From assembly GCA_022600955.1 (NCBI GenBank), contig JAHZJK010000013.1, forward strand, positions 62,001 to 126,000: a DNA stretch of 64,000 bases. The letters are read 5' to 3'. Source of the DNA: Gammaproteobacteria bacterium (GTDB lineage Bacteria; Pseudomonadota; Gammaproteobacteria; Steroidobacterales; Woeseiaceae). A program made the translations under genes and the position numbers. Shown piece by piece: positions 8,666 to 18,253 of the stretch; within the stretch, counting starts at the first letter, position 1; each line of letters opens with the position of its first letter. The notes beneath the pieces were generated by a model, which was not told the DNA's origin, made no database searches, and was given only the letters and a program-made list of their open reading frames with translations.

Positions 8666-9173
8666 GCAGCGATTCCTTCGTACATTCCGCCTCATGGATC
8701 CTCTGCAAGGCATCTTTTCGATACCGTACGTCGAAACTCTCAAGCGGTAGCTCCAGAGTCTGCTCTACTCGGCGCCGCAGCTGCTGGTAGGCAAGCTCAA
8801 ATGCGTCTGCCGCATCGTCAGGTTCTGCATCGGCAGGATCCGCAATCCCCCAGTGCACGGTAACCGGGGAGCCTCGCCATAGCGGGCACGCCTCGCCCGC
8901 TGCGTTGTCGCAAACCGTCACGACGATATCGATGCCCGGTGCGTCGGCGGCGCTGAATACATCCCAGGACTTTGATGACAGGCCATGCGTCTCGTGCCCT
9001 GCGCTTTGCAGCTTTTGCAACGCAGCCGGATTTACCGCAGTTGCAGGATGACTACCCGCGCTAAAAGCCTGCACGCGGCCTCTCCCGAGTTCATTGAATA
9101 GCACTTCGGCAATAATGCTGCGGCAGGAATTGCCCGTGCAAAGGATCAGTACATTGACATGCGAATTCGCCAT
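8658..9173 (-). CDS. arsC: Arsenate reductase, low-molecular-weight phosphatase type
   Basis: 171 residues. The P-loop CTGNSCRS (Cys12 to Arg18, CX5RS) near the N terminus, AFSAGSHPA and the general-acid segment GIADPAD are those of LMW-PTP-fold arsenate reductases. The protein would reduce arsenate to arsenite in the cytoplasm. Whether its electrons come from thioredoxin or glutaredoxin is unclear; several further Cys (17, about 88 and 95) are present. It is 13 bases after the M23 peptidase gene and overlaps the aquaporin gene. No arsR-like regulator, arsB or acr3 is visible nearby. A plain protein tyrosine phosphatase is the alternative, but the aquaporin context favours arsenate. Confidence 0.88.
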   Translation of the reverse strand: MANSHVNVLILCTGNSCRSIIAEVLFNELGRGRVQAFSAGSHPATAVNPAALQKLQSAGHETHGLSSKSWDVFSAADAPGIDIVVTVCDNAAGEACPLWRGSPVTVHWGIADPADAEPDDAADAFELAYQQLRRRVEQTLELPLESFDVRYRKDALQRIHEAECTKESLRG

Positions 9174-9186
9174 GGCGGCGAGCTTA

Positions 9187-10131
9187 CTACGGATACGACG
9201 TCAGAACATTACCGCTTGAGGGCACCACGGCAGCCGAATCCGGGCCGCGGAAAACGACCGGCAGCGAATCGACCCGGAGACCTGAATTGCGCTGCACTGC
9301 GAAGTGCAAATGCGGCCCGCTTGAGAAACCCGTATTGCCGGAATCGGCGATGTACTCGCCGTCGACGACCCGGTCTCCGGGCTGTACTCGTATTGAGTGC
9401 CAGTTCAGGTGCGCGTAGACGGCAAAAGTACCGTCGTCGTGGAGAATTCGCACAACGTTAGCTGCGGGTCCGTCGCGCGCGGGATTGAGTCCGCCGCGGT
9501 AATTGTCGGAAGCAACGTCGAACACCACGCCACCGCGCGCCGCGAAAATATCTGTGCCAACAGGCATCGCCATATCCACGGCGTAGATGCTGTCTGTACT
9601 ACGATGTGTAATGGCCTCGGGATAGGCCTGTGTAATCGGATAGTTAGTGCCCGCTGCAAAAGGTGCCCGATAGTCACCACCTGGCCGATGCACGGCCGAG
9701 GGATCACCCGGTACATACTCGATATCGTAGTCCAGTGCCGGCGCAGCGAATCCGTCGACTATGTTGAGTGCCAGCAACTGCAGCTCCGAGCGTGGCGCAA
9801 CTACCCAACGCAGTGGCGCGTCCGGATGCGGAAAGGCAACGCCCTGAATTTTGCGAAACGTCAGTCGCACCTCAATCGGGATGAAAAACTCGTTTTGAGC
9901 CACCAGATTGATTGCTGTGCCCGCGTTGTCATGACGCACCGTGAATCGTGGTGTTTTGAACGAGTTAGAAAGCTCGCGTTCTTCCGCATTCTTGTCGGCA
10001 GTTGGTTTTCGATCTGTGTAAATCCACTCGCCGTCTTCGCCACGATATTTGTAAAGCGTATCCGCGAACACCAGGCCGCACGCCAGCAGAACCAGCGGAA
10101 CAATAAACGGCCAGGTGCGGCTAGGAACCAA
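9187..10131 (-). CDS. Secreted M23 (LytM) metallopeptidase with DUF4124-like N terminus
   Basis: 314 residues starting at TTG 10131, the only usable start before a clear signal peptide (about 24 residues, ending near VFA). An N-terminal DUF4124-like segment (TLYKYRGEDGEWIYTDRKPT) precedes a beta domain, then the LytM domain from about residue 180: ITHRSTDSIYAVDMAMPVG supplies the first zinc ligands, YAHLNWHS and GPHLHFAV the HxH ligands. All expected ligands seem present, so it should be an active periplasmic peptidoglycan endopeptidase or activator. The start lies inside the last codons of the protease gene upstream, so both are likely co-expressed. Confidence 0.85.
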   Translation of the reverse strand: MVPSRTWPFIVPLVLLACGLVFADTLYKYRGEDGEWIYTDRKPTADKNAEERELSNSFKTPRFTVRHDNAGTAINLVAQNEFFIPIEVRLTFRKIQGVAFPHPDAPLRWVVAPRSELQLLALNIVDGFAAPALDYDIEYVPGDPSAVHRPGGDYRAPFAAGTNYPITQAYPEAITHRSTDSIYAVDMAMPVGTDIFAARGGVVFDVASDNYRGGLNPARDGPAANVVRILHDDGTFAVYAHLNWHSIRVQPGDRVVDGEYIADSGNTGFSSGPHLHFAVQRNSGLRVDSLPVVFRGPDSAAVVPSSGNVLTSYP

Positions 10132-12922
10132 AATCCGCGCGTCTCCAGCCGTCTTCGTCGCGGCGTATTTCGTAGGCAGGCCAATACTGATTGTCGAGTT
10201 TCAGCGTAATTACCTCGGCGGTACCGTTCCATGTAACCGTTTTTACGCGGACAGACTCACGATGTTCGATATGCTTCACGATGTCGATGAACGACTGCAG
10301 ATCTGGCGTCGGCGTCTCGTTGACCTCCACGACACGGCGTCCTGCCCAGAGACCGTATCGCGTTGCCGGAGACCCATAGCTGAAGTAGGCAACATAGACG
10401 CCATCCGTGCCAATCCCGCGCTGCGCGGCCATGGCCCGATGGGGGTCCTGTAACAGAGCGCCGCCCCAGAGGACTGCGCGTTCAATTCCTATGCCAGTGA
10501 GCGCAGCCGTCTTGACAGGCAATTCCAGAACCTCATCATTGCGCCAGACCGAAACAAGCACCTCAGGTTTCTGGACAGCGTTCTCGAGCGCTCGATAGGA
10601 GGTCACAACATTGCCGTCAATCGCCAGCACCATATCGCCGTTCCTGAGTTGTTCGGCTGCCGGAGTATCTGCGACCAGGCGCGTAATGCTTAGTGCACGA
10701 CGGCGAATCGGATTATTCTCTTCGAGGCGGGCAATCCACTCTTCGTCGACGCCCATCTTTCGTGCGGCAAACAACGGCGAGTAAACGAACTCCGCCTCCA
10801 GCGAGTAGAACGGCTTGTCATTTCTTACGATGTCTACAAACTGGCTAATCACTTCGCTACTAACGCCGCGATTAACCTGCGACGCATTGCCATTTCCCTG
10901 CAATACGAAGCTCGACCAGCTCGCCAATACGCGTCCTTTGTTGTCTACCAGTACGCCATCGAAATCAGTCGGCGCGCTGACGAGGTCGATACCTTCAATA
11001 TTCGAGTCGCGAAACCGCAAGGTACGCGATAACGGTAGCAGCAGTGGATCGACGGAAGACACCGTACTTTGCTGGTGGACGAGCTGATGATCGCCTTTGA
11101 TCCCAACTGCCAGAACGGAGTCGCCCGGCAACAGCTGCGTACTATTGAACTCGGCTTCCCTGACCGGCGTGTCACCGATCATCTGCGGGTCGTACGACAC
11201 GATAGCGAAATTGTGTAGTGGATGCAGTTGCTCGATTTTGCCGGGCACTTCAAGCGACCCTGCAAATGTAATCTTGACGTCGCCGATAGCTATTGGAACG
11301 GTATTTCGATCGACCACGACATAGCCACGCTCCTTATCGACAATGAGACCAGTGCCATAGTAATGACGATCCGACACGCCGGACAGGGTGTAAGGTAAAT
11401 CGAAAGTTACGACCACGAGCGATGGCGCTATCTTGTTGAGACGTGCATCGTCGTATCGCGTCAGCTTCGTACTACCCGCCTTAACCGGCTCAGCTTCGGG
11501 CCCGTCGGCCAAAGGCCTGCAGGGCCACAACCCCGTTTTATCATCGCGGGCACACCGTTGTGCCGGAAACCAGACGCGGTCCATCTCGAGCAAACGCACG
11601 ATCGAATTCTGCGGGTTTTCCATTGTGACGTATCGAACCTGTGCACGTTCACCGTCGGCCAGTTCATCCAGCGCCGCCTCGAAACCATCCAGATCCTCGA
11701 TCGCATCGCCGTCCATCTCGACAATGACAGCGCCGCGTGGAATCGCAGCCTTCGACAGCAGGTAGCCGGGGTTCGCAACGTACACACCAGAAGCGCTGCG
11801 GTTGTAGTGACGCGCTTGCTGATACGACAGATTATTGACCACACCGTCGCCGAGCTCGAGATACTCGTCGGGTGTTATGGCATGCAAGTCATCAACGAGA
11901 ATTGAATGCGTGATGGATTTTCCACCGCGCTCGACCTCAACCTCAACCGCCTGCCCAACCTGCTTGTCGAGAGTTGCCTCCAGAGGTACGAACTCTGTAA
12001 CCAGGTCACCGTTAATTCGCACAAGTATGTCGCCCGGTGCGAGGTTGCCTGCTGCCGCAGATCCCGGAATCACGTGCCCGACTGTCAGCATTCCTGTCTG
12101 CCGTGGATAGCTCTGGCGCGCCTCACGTTCAGTGTCTTCGGTCAACCCAAGTCGCCTGAGCTCATCATAGGGCCGATTCTTGAAGGTCGTCTGCAGTGTT
12201 CCGCGACTCACTGCGGCACCGTCCTGAATCACGCGCAACGCCCGGTCGATCCGATCGAGCGGCAGAAAAAAACTGCTCGCAGCAGAACTGTTGGCGCCAG
12301 CATTTAGCGCAACAACTTCACCATCGATGTTGACCACCGGCGAGCCGGATGAACCGCCAGACGTTCCGGATGCCGCCTGGTAATAGAATGTATTGAAGTC
12401 GTTGTACTTGCCACGGCCGTACTCAGGGGCCTGCCGATCAAGTCGCGCAATCGTCCCTGCCAGAATCGACAGCTGCTCACCGGCGTCATTGCCGACAACG
12501 CGAATTTCCTTGCCAACGCCGGCTGCGTCGGGTGCCAACGGCAACTCAACCGGATCGATGTAAGTGAGCTCTGCAGGGTCGTAGCGGAAAAAACCGAAGT
12601 CGTGCACCGGATCCCGGTAGATTGGCGTAAGACGAACTTCTTCGTTGTTGCGGAATACCGCTTCAGCTATGACCGGGCCAGGTGTAACAACGTGGCGGTT
12701 GGTCAGAATAATGCCGCGCTGTGCGTCAACAACGAAGCCGGTTGCCTGGGAAGAAGAGTTCCACTCGGTATCAAACGCGCGCGTACTGTCGACGCGGATA
12801 GAAACCACACCGGATGAGATCCGATCGAGCGTTTCGGTCCAGGCACTATCGTCCGCTGGTCCGGGCACTGACGCGCAAGCGCTGAGCAGCAAGGTTGCCG
12901 CAAGAATTCTGCCAAGTAACAT
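10121..12922 (-). CDS. Double HtrA-like protease lipoprotein (Nma111-like architecture)
   Basis: 933 residues with lipobox LLSAC (Cys16). The first trypsin-like domain has a full triad: His77 in LTNRHVV, Asp108 in VHDFGFF and Ser192 in GGSSGSPVV, then PDZ domains from about residue 275. A second trypsin-like domain (about 505-700) has lost its catalytic residues: the His position reads VVDRNTVPI and the Ser region reads DFDGVLVDNKG. More PDZ-like segments follow. This protease-PDZ-degenerate protease-PDZ order matches the eukaryotic Nma111/Ynm3 HtrA group rather than DegP/DegS. It would be a lipid-anchored envelope protease. ATG at 12922 follows AGGA. The 136 bases to gcvPB show nothing clear. 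Confidence 0.82.
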   Translation of the reverse strand: MLLGRILAATLLLSACASVPGPADDSAWTETLDRISSGVVSIRVDSTRAFDTEWNSSSQATGFVVDAQRGIILTNRHVVTPGPVIAEAVFRNNEEVRLTPIYRDPVHDFGFFRYDPAELTYIDPVELPLAPDAAGVGKEIRVVGNDAGEQLSILAGTIARLDRQAPEYGRGKYNDFNTFYYQAASGTSGGSSGSPVVNIDGEVVALNAGANSSAASSFFLPLDRIDRALRVIQDGAAVSRGTLQTTFKNRPYDELRRLGLTEDTEREARQSYPRQTGMLTVGHVIPGSAAAGNLAPGDILVRINGDLVTEFVPLEATLDKQVGQAVEVEVERGGKSITHSILVDDLHAITPDEYLELGDGVVNNLSYQQARHYNRSASGVYVANPGYLLSKAAIPRGAVIVEMDGDAIEDLDGFEAALDELADGERAQVRYVTMENPQNSIVRLLEMDRVWFPAQRCARDDKTGLWPCRPLADGPEAEPVKAGSTKLTRYDDARLNKIAPSLVVVTFDLPYTLSGVSDRHYYGTGLIVDKERGYVVVDRNTVPIAIGDVKITFAGSLEVPGKIEQLHPLHNFAIVSYDPQMIGDTPVREAEFNSTQLLPGDSVLAVGIKGDHQLVHQQSTVSSVDPLLLPLSRTLRFRDSNIEGIDLVSAPTDFDGVLVDNKGRVLASWSSFVLQGNGNASQVNRGVSSEVISQFVDIVRNDKPFYSLEAEFVYSPLFAARKMGVDEEWIARLEENNPIRRRALSITRLVADTPAAEQLRNGDMVLAIDGNVVTSYRALENAVQKPEVLVSVWRNDEVLELPVKTAALTGIGIERAVLWGGALLQDPHRAMAAQRGIGTDGVYVAYFSYGSPATRYGLWAGRRVVEVNETPTPDLQSFIDIVKHIEHRESVRVKTVTWNGTAEVITLKLDNQYWPAYEIRRDEDGWRRADFGS

Positions 12923-13058
12923 AACCGTCCTGTTTTTGTCGGAGCCGATTGGCCGCCCGTCTTATTCTCGACTATTTGGCGGTACAGCGGTTCCCTATTT
13001 GAACAAAAACAGACGTTTTAGGCGACAGACTGGGTCACTACCGCCACTGCGAACTGCA

Positions 13059-14528
13059 TCAGGACCCGTCCGGGCGGAAGGCAAGATCCAGCTGCCGCGC
13101 GGCTTTCACGTCGTCCAGACGCCTCACTGGCATAGTGTAAGGGGCTTCTTTGTAGTCCACTCCATCTTCCTTCGCTGCCGTCACAATCTCGACCATTGCC
13201 GCAACAAAATTGTCCAGCGTCTCCTTGCTCTCGGTCTCGGTCGGCTCGATCAGGAGGCATTCCGGTACCAATAGCGGGAAATAGGTCGTCGGAGCGTGGT
13301 AATTCTTGTCCAGCAGCGCCTTGGCCACATCCATTGCCGTCAGATTGAACGTTTTGGCTTCGGACTTGAGCGTCACGATAAATTCGTGACTGGCCCGGCG
13401 CTCCGGGAAAGCCAGTTCAAAACCGGCATCTCGCAGCCGCACTGCCAGGTAGTTGGCATTTAACGTGGCATATTCAGACACGCGCTCCATGCCGTCACGT
13501 CCGAGCATGCGCATGTAGACATAAGCACGCAACAGCACGCCCGAATTGCCCATAAAACCGGATAGCCGGCCAATGCTCTGTGGAATATCCGCCTCTGCAA
13601 CCCAGTCATACACCGGCTTGCCATTGACCTCTTTCTTGCCAACCACAGGGATAGGCATGTAGGGCAGCAAACGCTCGTTGACACCAACCGCACCGGATCC
13701 CGGACCGCCGCCACCGTGCGGAGTTGAAAACGTCTTGTGCAGATTCATGTGGATGACGTCAAAATCCATGTCGCCTGGACGCACCTTGCCAAGAATGGCA
13801 TTCAGGTTGGCGCCGTCATAATAAAGCAGGCCGCCGGCGTCGTGCACGAGATCGGCAACTTCCTTAATGCGACGCTCAAATACGCCCAACGTCGATGGAT
13901 TCGTCAACATGATGCCCGCGGTATTCGGGCCAACGACCTGCTGCAGTGCATCAAAGTCGATGTCACCGTCCGCGAGTGTCGGTATTTCCTTGACAATGCA
14001 GCCGCACATGGTGGCAGTCGCCGGATTCGTACCGTGCGCGGCATCCGGACAGATAATCTCATTGCGGTGATGGTTGCCATGCGCATCGTGGTAGGCCTTG
14101 ATCATGGCAACACCCGCCAACTCACCCTGCGCGCCAGCCATTGGTGTAAGGGAGACGCCCTTCATACCAGTGACATCCTTTAGCATTTCCTGCAGTTCAA
14201 ACATACAGGTCAGGAACCCCTGGCCATGATCAGCCGGACCCAGAGGATGGCGATTCGCGAAACCCGGCAACAGGGCCAGCGCGTTGCATGCGCGTGGATT
14301 GTATTTCATTGTGCAGGAGCCAAGCGGATAGAACTGCGTATCTATCGAAAAATTCTTCTGCGACAGGCGCGTGTAGTGCCGTACCGTCTGCAACTCGGAA
14401 GCTTCCGGCAGACGCGGTCTGTCAGAACGCAGCATTGACTCCGGAATGGCCACCGATTCACTGGATGTCGGTGCCTGCGCGAAAGCCCGTCGGCCGGAGC
14501 GCGACTTCTCAAAAATTAGCTCACTCAT
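13059..14528 (-). CDS. gcvPB: Glycine dehydrogenase (decarboxylating) subunit 2
   Basis: 489 residues, the usual size of the split P-protein's large subunit. With GcvPA it decarboxylates glycine using pyridoxal phosphate and passes the aminomethyl group to lipoylated GcvH. The cofactor lysine is Lys265 in [20 protein letters not shown], with AAHGTNPA upstream of it. It starts at ATG 14528 and overlaps the tpx stop by eight bases. It is last in the operon gcvT-gcvH-gcvPA-tpx-gcvPB. No convincing terminator follows. Confidence 0.96.
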   Translation of the reverse strand: MSELIFEKSRSGRRAFAQAPTSSESVAIPESMLRSDRPRLPEASELQTVRHYTRLSQKNFSIDTQFYPLGSCTMKYNPRACNALALLPGFANRHPLGPADHGQGFLTCMFELQEMLKDVTGMKGVSLTPMAGAQGELAGVAMIKAYHDAHGNHHRNEIICPDAAHGTNPATATMCGCIVKEIPTLADGDIDFDALQQVVGPNTAGIMLTNPSTLGVFERRIKEVADLVHDAGGLLYYDGANLNAILGKVRPGDMDFDVIHMNLHKTFSTPHGGGGPGSGAVGVNERLLPYMPIPVVGKKEVNGKPVYDWVAEADIPQSIGRLSGFMGNSGVLLRAYVYMRMLGRDGMERVSEYATLNANYLAVRLRDAGFELAFPERRASHEFIVTLKSEAKTFNLTAMDVAKALLDKNYHAPTTYFPLLVPECLLIEPTETESKETLDNFVAAMVEIVTAAKEDGVDYKEAPYTMPVRRLDDVKAARQLDLAFRPDGS

Positions 14529-15036
14529 CTATTTCGATCCCAAGGGCGCGGAACGCCGCGCGATAATCCGGTTCGGATGTAATGTCGTCAATTTGTTCCG
14601 CGTGCACGACGGAGTTGTTTTCGTCCAAAACAACCACAGCACGACTAAACATGCCCGCGAGCGGGCCGTCTTCAATTTGCACACCGTAGTTTTCGCCAAA
14701 GCCCGCATGGCGGATCGCCGAAAGCCCAATGACCTTACTGAGCTCGTGCTCAGCCTGAAACCGCTTGTGCGCGAACGGCAAATCATAGGACACCATCAGC
14801 AACGCGACGTCCTCGGCCTCCGCGGCGTGGCGGTCAAACTCGATGACCGACTGCGCACAAACTTCGGTGTCGATACTGACAAAAATATTCAACACCTTGC
14901 GTACACCCATCCAGTTTGCGAAGGAAACATTCTGCAGATCGGTATTAACCAGCGACACATCCGGTGCGTGACTCCCTACTGCAGGGAGCTCCCCATGCGT
15001 GCGATAACTAGCGTTATTAAACTGAATCTTTGCCAT
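14521..15036 (-). CDS. tpx: Thiol peroxidase, single-cysteine form
   Basis: 171 residues, atypical 2-Cys peroxiredoxin (Tpx) family by sequence: [20 protein letters not shown], peroxidatic Cys60 in [11 protein letters not shown], and [11 protein letters not shown]. In E. coli Tpx the last motif ends RFC, supplying the resolving cysteine; here the residue is Gln94 and Cys60 is the only cysteine in the protein. It therefore cannot form the usual intramolecular disulfide and would act as a 1-Cys peroxidase needing another thiol partner, or is impaired. Unusually it lies between gcvPA (4-base gap) and gcvPB (8-base overlap) and should share the glycine riboswitch. Confidence 0.9.
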   Translation of the reverse strand: MAKIQFNNASYRTHGELPAVGSHAPDVSLVNTDLQNVSFANWMGVRKVLNIFVSIDTEVCAQSVIEFDRHAAEAEDVALLMVSYDLPFAHKRFQAEHELSKVIGLSAIRHAGFGENYGVQIEDGPLAGMFSRAVVVLDENNSVVHAEQIDDITSEPDYRAAFRALGIEIDE

Positions 15037-15040
15037 CGCC

Positions 15041-16408
15041 CTACGCGCTCTTCAACTTGCTACCGCTCATTGTCTCGGCGAACGCCGCAACGAATGAGTC
15101 AATATCAGCAGCCGTTTTGGTTTCAGTCGCACAGATCAGCAAGGCATCCAGGCCAGCAAACGATGAAAGGTCGAATCCACCGAGCATGTCGCGGCTGGCG
15201 AGTGCCTCTAGAACCGGCGCGACTGGCCTGTCCAGACGCAGAGCAACCTCGTGAAAAAACGCGCCGTCATAAAGCTTTTCGACGCCGTTGATTGCCGTGA
15301 GACCGGCCAGCAGGGCCTGCGTATTGGCGTGCGATGCCGCCGCGACGCTTCGCAATCCGTCATAGCCCAATAAAGACATGTAGATAGTCGCTGCCGTCAC
15401 CATCAACCCCTGGTTGGTACAGATGTTCGATGTCGCCTTTGAGCGCCTGATATGTTGCTCGCGGGCCTGCAGCGTCAGCGCGAAGCCTGGATTCCCATCA
15501 AGATCCGTCGTTCGACCAACTATGCGCCCGGGCATCTGCCGAACATGTTTCTGCTTACAGGTCATGAAGCCGAAGTAGGGACCGCCCGACGAGAGCGGAA
15601 CGCCGAGCGGCTGGCCCTCACCACACGCGATATCGGCGCCCTCATCACCCCATTGCCCTGGCGGCTTCAGGAGTGCCAGCGCTACAGGATTCGCGATACC
15701 TACCAGCACTGCGTTCTGTTCATGCGCCCAATTGGTCAGCCGGTCGACGTCTTCGAGCGTGCCCGGGAACGACGGCTGCTGCACCACGACAGCAACAGGC
15801 TCGCGGCCTTCAGGCAATGCATCAAAGTCGACATTGCCGGTTGCCGCGTCTTGCGGCAAACGTTCGAAAACAAGCCCTTGCGCGCCTGCGATAGCGACCG
15901 CGACCTTCTCATAAACAGGATTTACGCCGGGGGCCAGCAAAACGACACCGGACTTCGCACGGCGATTCGTGCGTACTGCCATTAGCGATGCTTCTGCTAA
16001 TGCCGAAGCACCGTCATAGAGCGACGCATTGCTGACATCAAGACCCGTCAGCTCGGTGATCATTGTCTGGTACTCGTAAATCGTCTGCAGGGTACCCTGG
16101 CTCGCTTCTGCCTGATAAGGCGTGTAGGCGCTGTAGAATTCGCCGCGCGTAGCAAGATCCCAGACAGCTGTCGGAATATGATGCTCGTAAGCACCCGCAC
16201 CGATGAAACACAGTGGCGCTCCATCCATTGATGCGCGGTCGTGCATCAGGCGCGTTACCTGCATTTCGCTGAGTGCTTCCGGGACGTGTTGCAGATGTTC
16301 GATCAGCAATTCCTTCGGAATTTCGTCGAATAGATCGGCAATTGTCTCTGCGCCGATCGCATCAAGCATTTCGCGGGTATCTTTCTCGGTATGGGGTATG
16401 AAGGGCAT
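15041..16408 (-). CDS. gcvPA: Glycine dehydrogenase (decarboxylating) subunit 1
   Basis: About 455 residues from the ATG at 16408 ([19 protein letters not shown]), which matches family N termini and lies after the gcvH stop; longer frames into gcvH were rejected. It is the small subunit of split glycine decarboxylase, forming a heterotetramer with GcvPB. Typical segments: [40 protein letters not shown] and [20 protein letters not shown]. The catalytic lysine is in the partner, as usual. It lies between gcvH (8-base gap) and tpx (4-base gap). Confidence 0.95.
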   Translation of the reverse strand: MPFIPHTEKDTREMLDAIGAETIADLFDEIPKELLIEHLQHVPEALSEMQVTRLMHDRASMDGAPLCFIGAGAYEHHIPTAVWDLATRGEFYSAYTPYQAEASQGTLQTIYEYQTMITELTGLDVSNASLYDGASALAEASLMAVRTNRRAKSGVVLLAPGVNPVYEKVAVAIAGAQGLVFERLPQDAATGNVDFDALPEGREPVAVVVQQPSFPGTLEDVDRLTNWAHEQNAVLVGIANPVALALLKPPGQWGDEGADIACGEGQPLGVPLSSGGPYFGFMTCKQKHVRQMPGRIVGRTTDLDGNPGFALTLQAREQHIRRSKATSNICTNQGLMVTAATIYMSLLGYDGLRSVAAASHANTQALLAGLTAINGVEKLYDGAFFHEVALRLDRPVAPVLEALASRDMLGGFDLSSFAGLDALLICATETKTAADIDSFVAAFAETMSGSKLKSA

Positions 16409-16416
16409 AGCGTCTC

Positions 16417-16812
16417 TCAGTCGTCCAGCTCGTCGCAAAACTGTTGGTAATCGTCCGGCGACATCAGGGCGCTTTCATCAATTGCATCGCTCGGCTGCAT
16501 GCGTACGATCCAGCCGTCACCGTAAGCATCCGAATTGATATGCTCCGGATCGTCTGCAAGTGTCTCGTTTACCGCGACGACAGACCCTCCGATCGGGGCG
16601 TAAACGTCGGACGCCGCTTTCACAGACTCAACGACGGCCATCTCTCCGCCCTCGTCCAGATCCAGTCCGACCTCCGGCAACTCCACGTACACCAGGTCGC
16701 CCAGCGCCTCCTGGGCATGATCCGTAATGCCGATAGTCACACTGCCGTCTTCCTCGCGACGCAACCATTCGTGCTCCTTGGTGTACAACAAATCTCCTGG
16801 CAACTCACTCAT
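16417..16812 (-). CDS. gcvH: Glycine cleavage system H protein
   Basis: 131 residues, standard length. The lipoyl-attachment lysine is Lys65 in [14 protein letters not shown], the classic ESVK motif. GcvH shuttles the aminomethyl group from the P-protein to the T-protein and is reoxidised by lipoamide dehydrogenase (not in this window). The start ATG 16812 lies 11 bases after gcvT, confirming the operon. Confidence 0.97.
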   Translation of the reverse strand: MSELPGDLLYTKEHEWLRREEDGSVTIGITDHAQEALGDLVYVELPEVGLDLDEGGEMAVVESVKAASDVYAPIGGSVVAVNETLADDPEHINSDAYGDGWIVRMQPSDAIDESALMSPDDYQQFCDELDD

Positions 16813-16823
16813 CGATACTCTCC

Positions 16824-17915
16824 CTACACGTCAATTTGAATTTTGCCGTTGCGAACGAACGGCGTCTTGACGATGCGAACGTTCAGTAATTTTCCTCTGA
16901 CTTCTACCTGTGCCCGGTCATAGTCACCGGCCGGCACTCGTGCCAGCGCAATCGATTTGCCGATTGTTGGCGAAAAGCCGCCGCTGGTGATTTCACCTTC
17001 TCCAGCGCCGTCGACAAGCACCTTCTGGTGATTGCGCAATACGCCCTTGTCTTCCAATAGCAGACCGACAAAGCGTTGTCTGTCCGTATTTGCCCTGTGT
17101 TTCTCGAGCGCAGCGCGGCCGATGAAATCACGTTCATCGGGTTGCCACGCGATTGTCCATGCAAGTCCGGCTTCGAGCGGCGATACGTTGTCGTCCATAT
17201 CGGTACCATACAGATTCATTGCTGCCTCGAGCCGCAAGGTATCTCTTGCGCCCAGCCCGCATGGCGCCACGCCTGCAGCCAACAGCCGGTCCCACACGCC
17301 GGGCGCCTGCGACGCCGGCATGCAAACTTCCCAGCCGTCTTCACCCGTGTAGCCTGTGCGGGCAACAAACATGTCGCCGGCCTGAAGGCCATTGAACGGC
17401 CGCAATGCAAGTGCTGCATCCCTGTGCTCAGCGGCAATACAAGAGGCCGCGAGTTCACGCGCGTTTGGGCCCTGGACTGCGAGCATCGCGAGTTCACCTC
17501 GTTCGGCAACTGCGACGGCAAATGCTTCGGCCTGCTCGCGGATCCAGGCGAGATCCTTGTCCCGTGTCGCAGCGTTGACGATAAGACGATATTCGGTGTC
17601 GGCAATAAAATAGATGATGAGGTCATCGATAACGCCGCCGTCTGGATTGAGCATGCAGGTATACAGCGCCTTGCCGTAATCCTTCAGCTTGGCAACATCA
17701 TTGGCCACGAGGTAGCGGAGGAAGTCGCGCACACGCTCGCCAGACAGATCGACGATCGTCATGTGCGAAACATCAAACACGCCGGCGTTCTGGCGCACTG
17801 AGTGATGTTCTTCCTTTTGTGAGCCGTAATGCAGCGGCATATCCCAGCCGCCGAAATCAACGATGCGAGCGCCGGCTTCATTGTGTTTGTCGAACAGTGG
17901 TGTTTTCGATCCCAT
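16824..17915 (-). CDS. gcvT: Aminomethyltransferase (glycine cleavage T protein)
   Basis: 363 residues. It transfers the methylene of lipoyl-bound aminomethyl to tetrahydrofolate and releases ammonia. Family segments: [20 protein letters not shown] at the start, [25 protein letters not shown] and [15 protein letters not shown], all in normal order and spacing. It is first of the gcv operon, about 18 bases after the riboswitch's terminator hairpin tail (17933), so its expression depends on readthrough of that hairpin. Confidence 0.96.
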   Translation of the reverse strand: MGSKTPLFDKHNEAGARIVDFGGWDMPLHYGSQKEEHHSVRQNAGVFDVSHMTIVDLSGERVRDFLRYLVANDVAKLKDYGKALYTCMLNPDGGVIDDLIIYFIADTEYRLIVNAATRDKDLAWIREQAEAFAVAVAERGELAMLAVQGPNARELAASCIAAEHRDAALALRPFNGLQAGDMFVARTGYTGEDGWEVCMPASQAPGVWDRLLAAGVAPCGLGARDTLRLEAAMNLYGTDMDDNVSPLEAGLAWTIAWQPDERDFIGRAALEKHRANTDRQRFVGLLLEDKGVLRNHQKVLVDGAGEGEITSGGFSPTIGKSIALARVPAGDYDRAQVEVRGKLLNVRIVKTPFVRNGKIQIDV

Positions 17916-17932
17916 TAGCTCTGTCTCTCGTC

Positions 17933-17971
17933 AAAAAAAAGAGGGCGGCAGACACATCTGGTCTGCCGCCC
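17933..17971 (-). terminator. Intrinsic terminator of the glycine riboswitch
   Basis: A perfect 11-bp stem, GGGCGGCAGAC paired with GTCTGCCGCCC (17943-17953/17961-17971) with a 7-base loop, followed on the minus transcript by TC and eight T residues (17940-17933). It lies between the second aptamer and gcvT, as expected for an expression platform that glycine binding would disrupt. Confidence 0.92.
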
Positions 17972-18150
17972 CTCTGTCCTTTGGTACCTGAGAGATCATG
18001 TCCCCGACACGCTGTGCCTGGGCCACATACCCCTTCGGTGGGCCATTCTGGCCACTCTCCAGAGCTAATCAGCGTACTCAGTCCTTCTGCCTGAGCGTTT
18101 CCGGGCGTGTTGCGCCTTCGGCGCCCCGAGTGAACGGGGTCTCTTCTGGG
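17972..18150 (-). ncRNA. Tandem glycine riboswitch upstream of gcvT
   Basis: Read on the minus strand, two glycine aptamers follow each other. The first (about 18149-18078) has AGAAGAGACC, GCGCCGAAGGCGCAA and AGGCAGAAGGACTGAG; the second (about 18063-17972) has TCTGGAGAGTGGCC, CCACCGAAGGGGTA and TCTCAGGTACCAAAGGACAG. These are the conserved GGAGAG, CCGAAGG and CAGGxxxAAGGAC elements of the class, and the short linker ends in an AGCT-like join. With the terminator at 17943 this is a glycine-activated switch for the whole gcvT-gcvH-gcvPA-tpx-gcvPB unit. The rest of 17916-18253 holds its promoter (not confidently placed) and the DUF885 leader. Confidence 0.93.
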
Positions 18151-18253
18151 CACGCTATCGATTAGTGCGCGCCATGATAGCCAAGTGCAGGTGCGGTTGC
18201 CAGCAAGCATTTTGCCAGTAACAATGCGGAGCAATCGAATCCGGGACTTAGCG

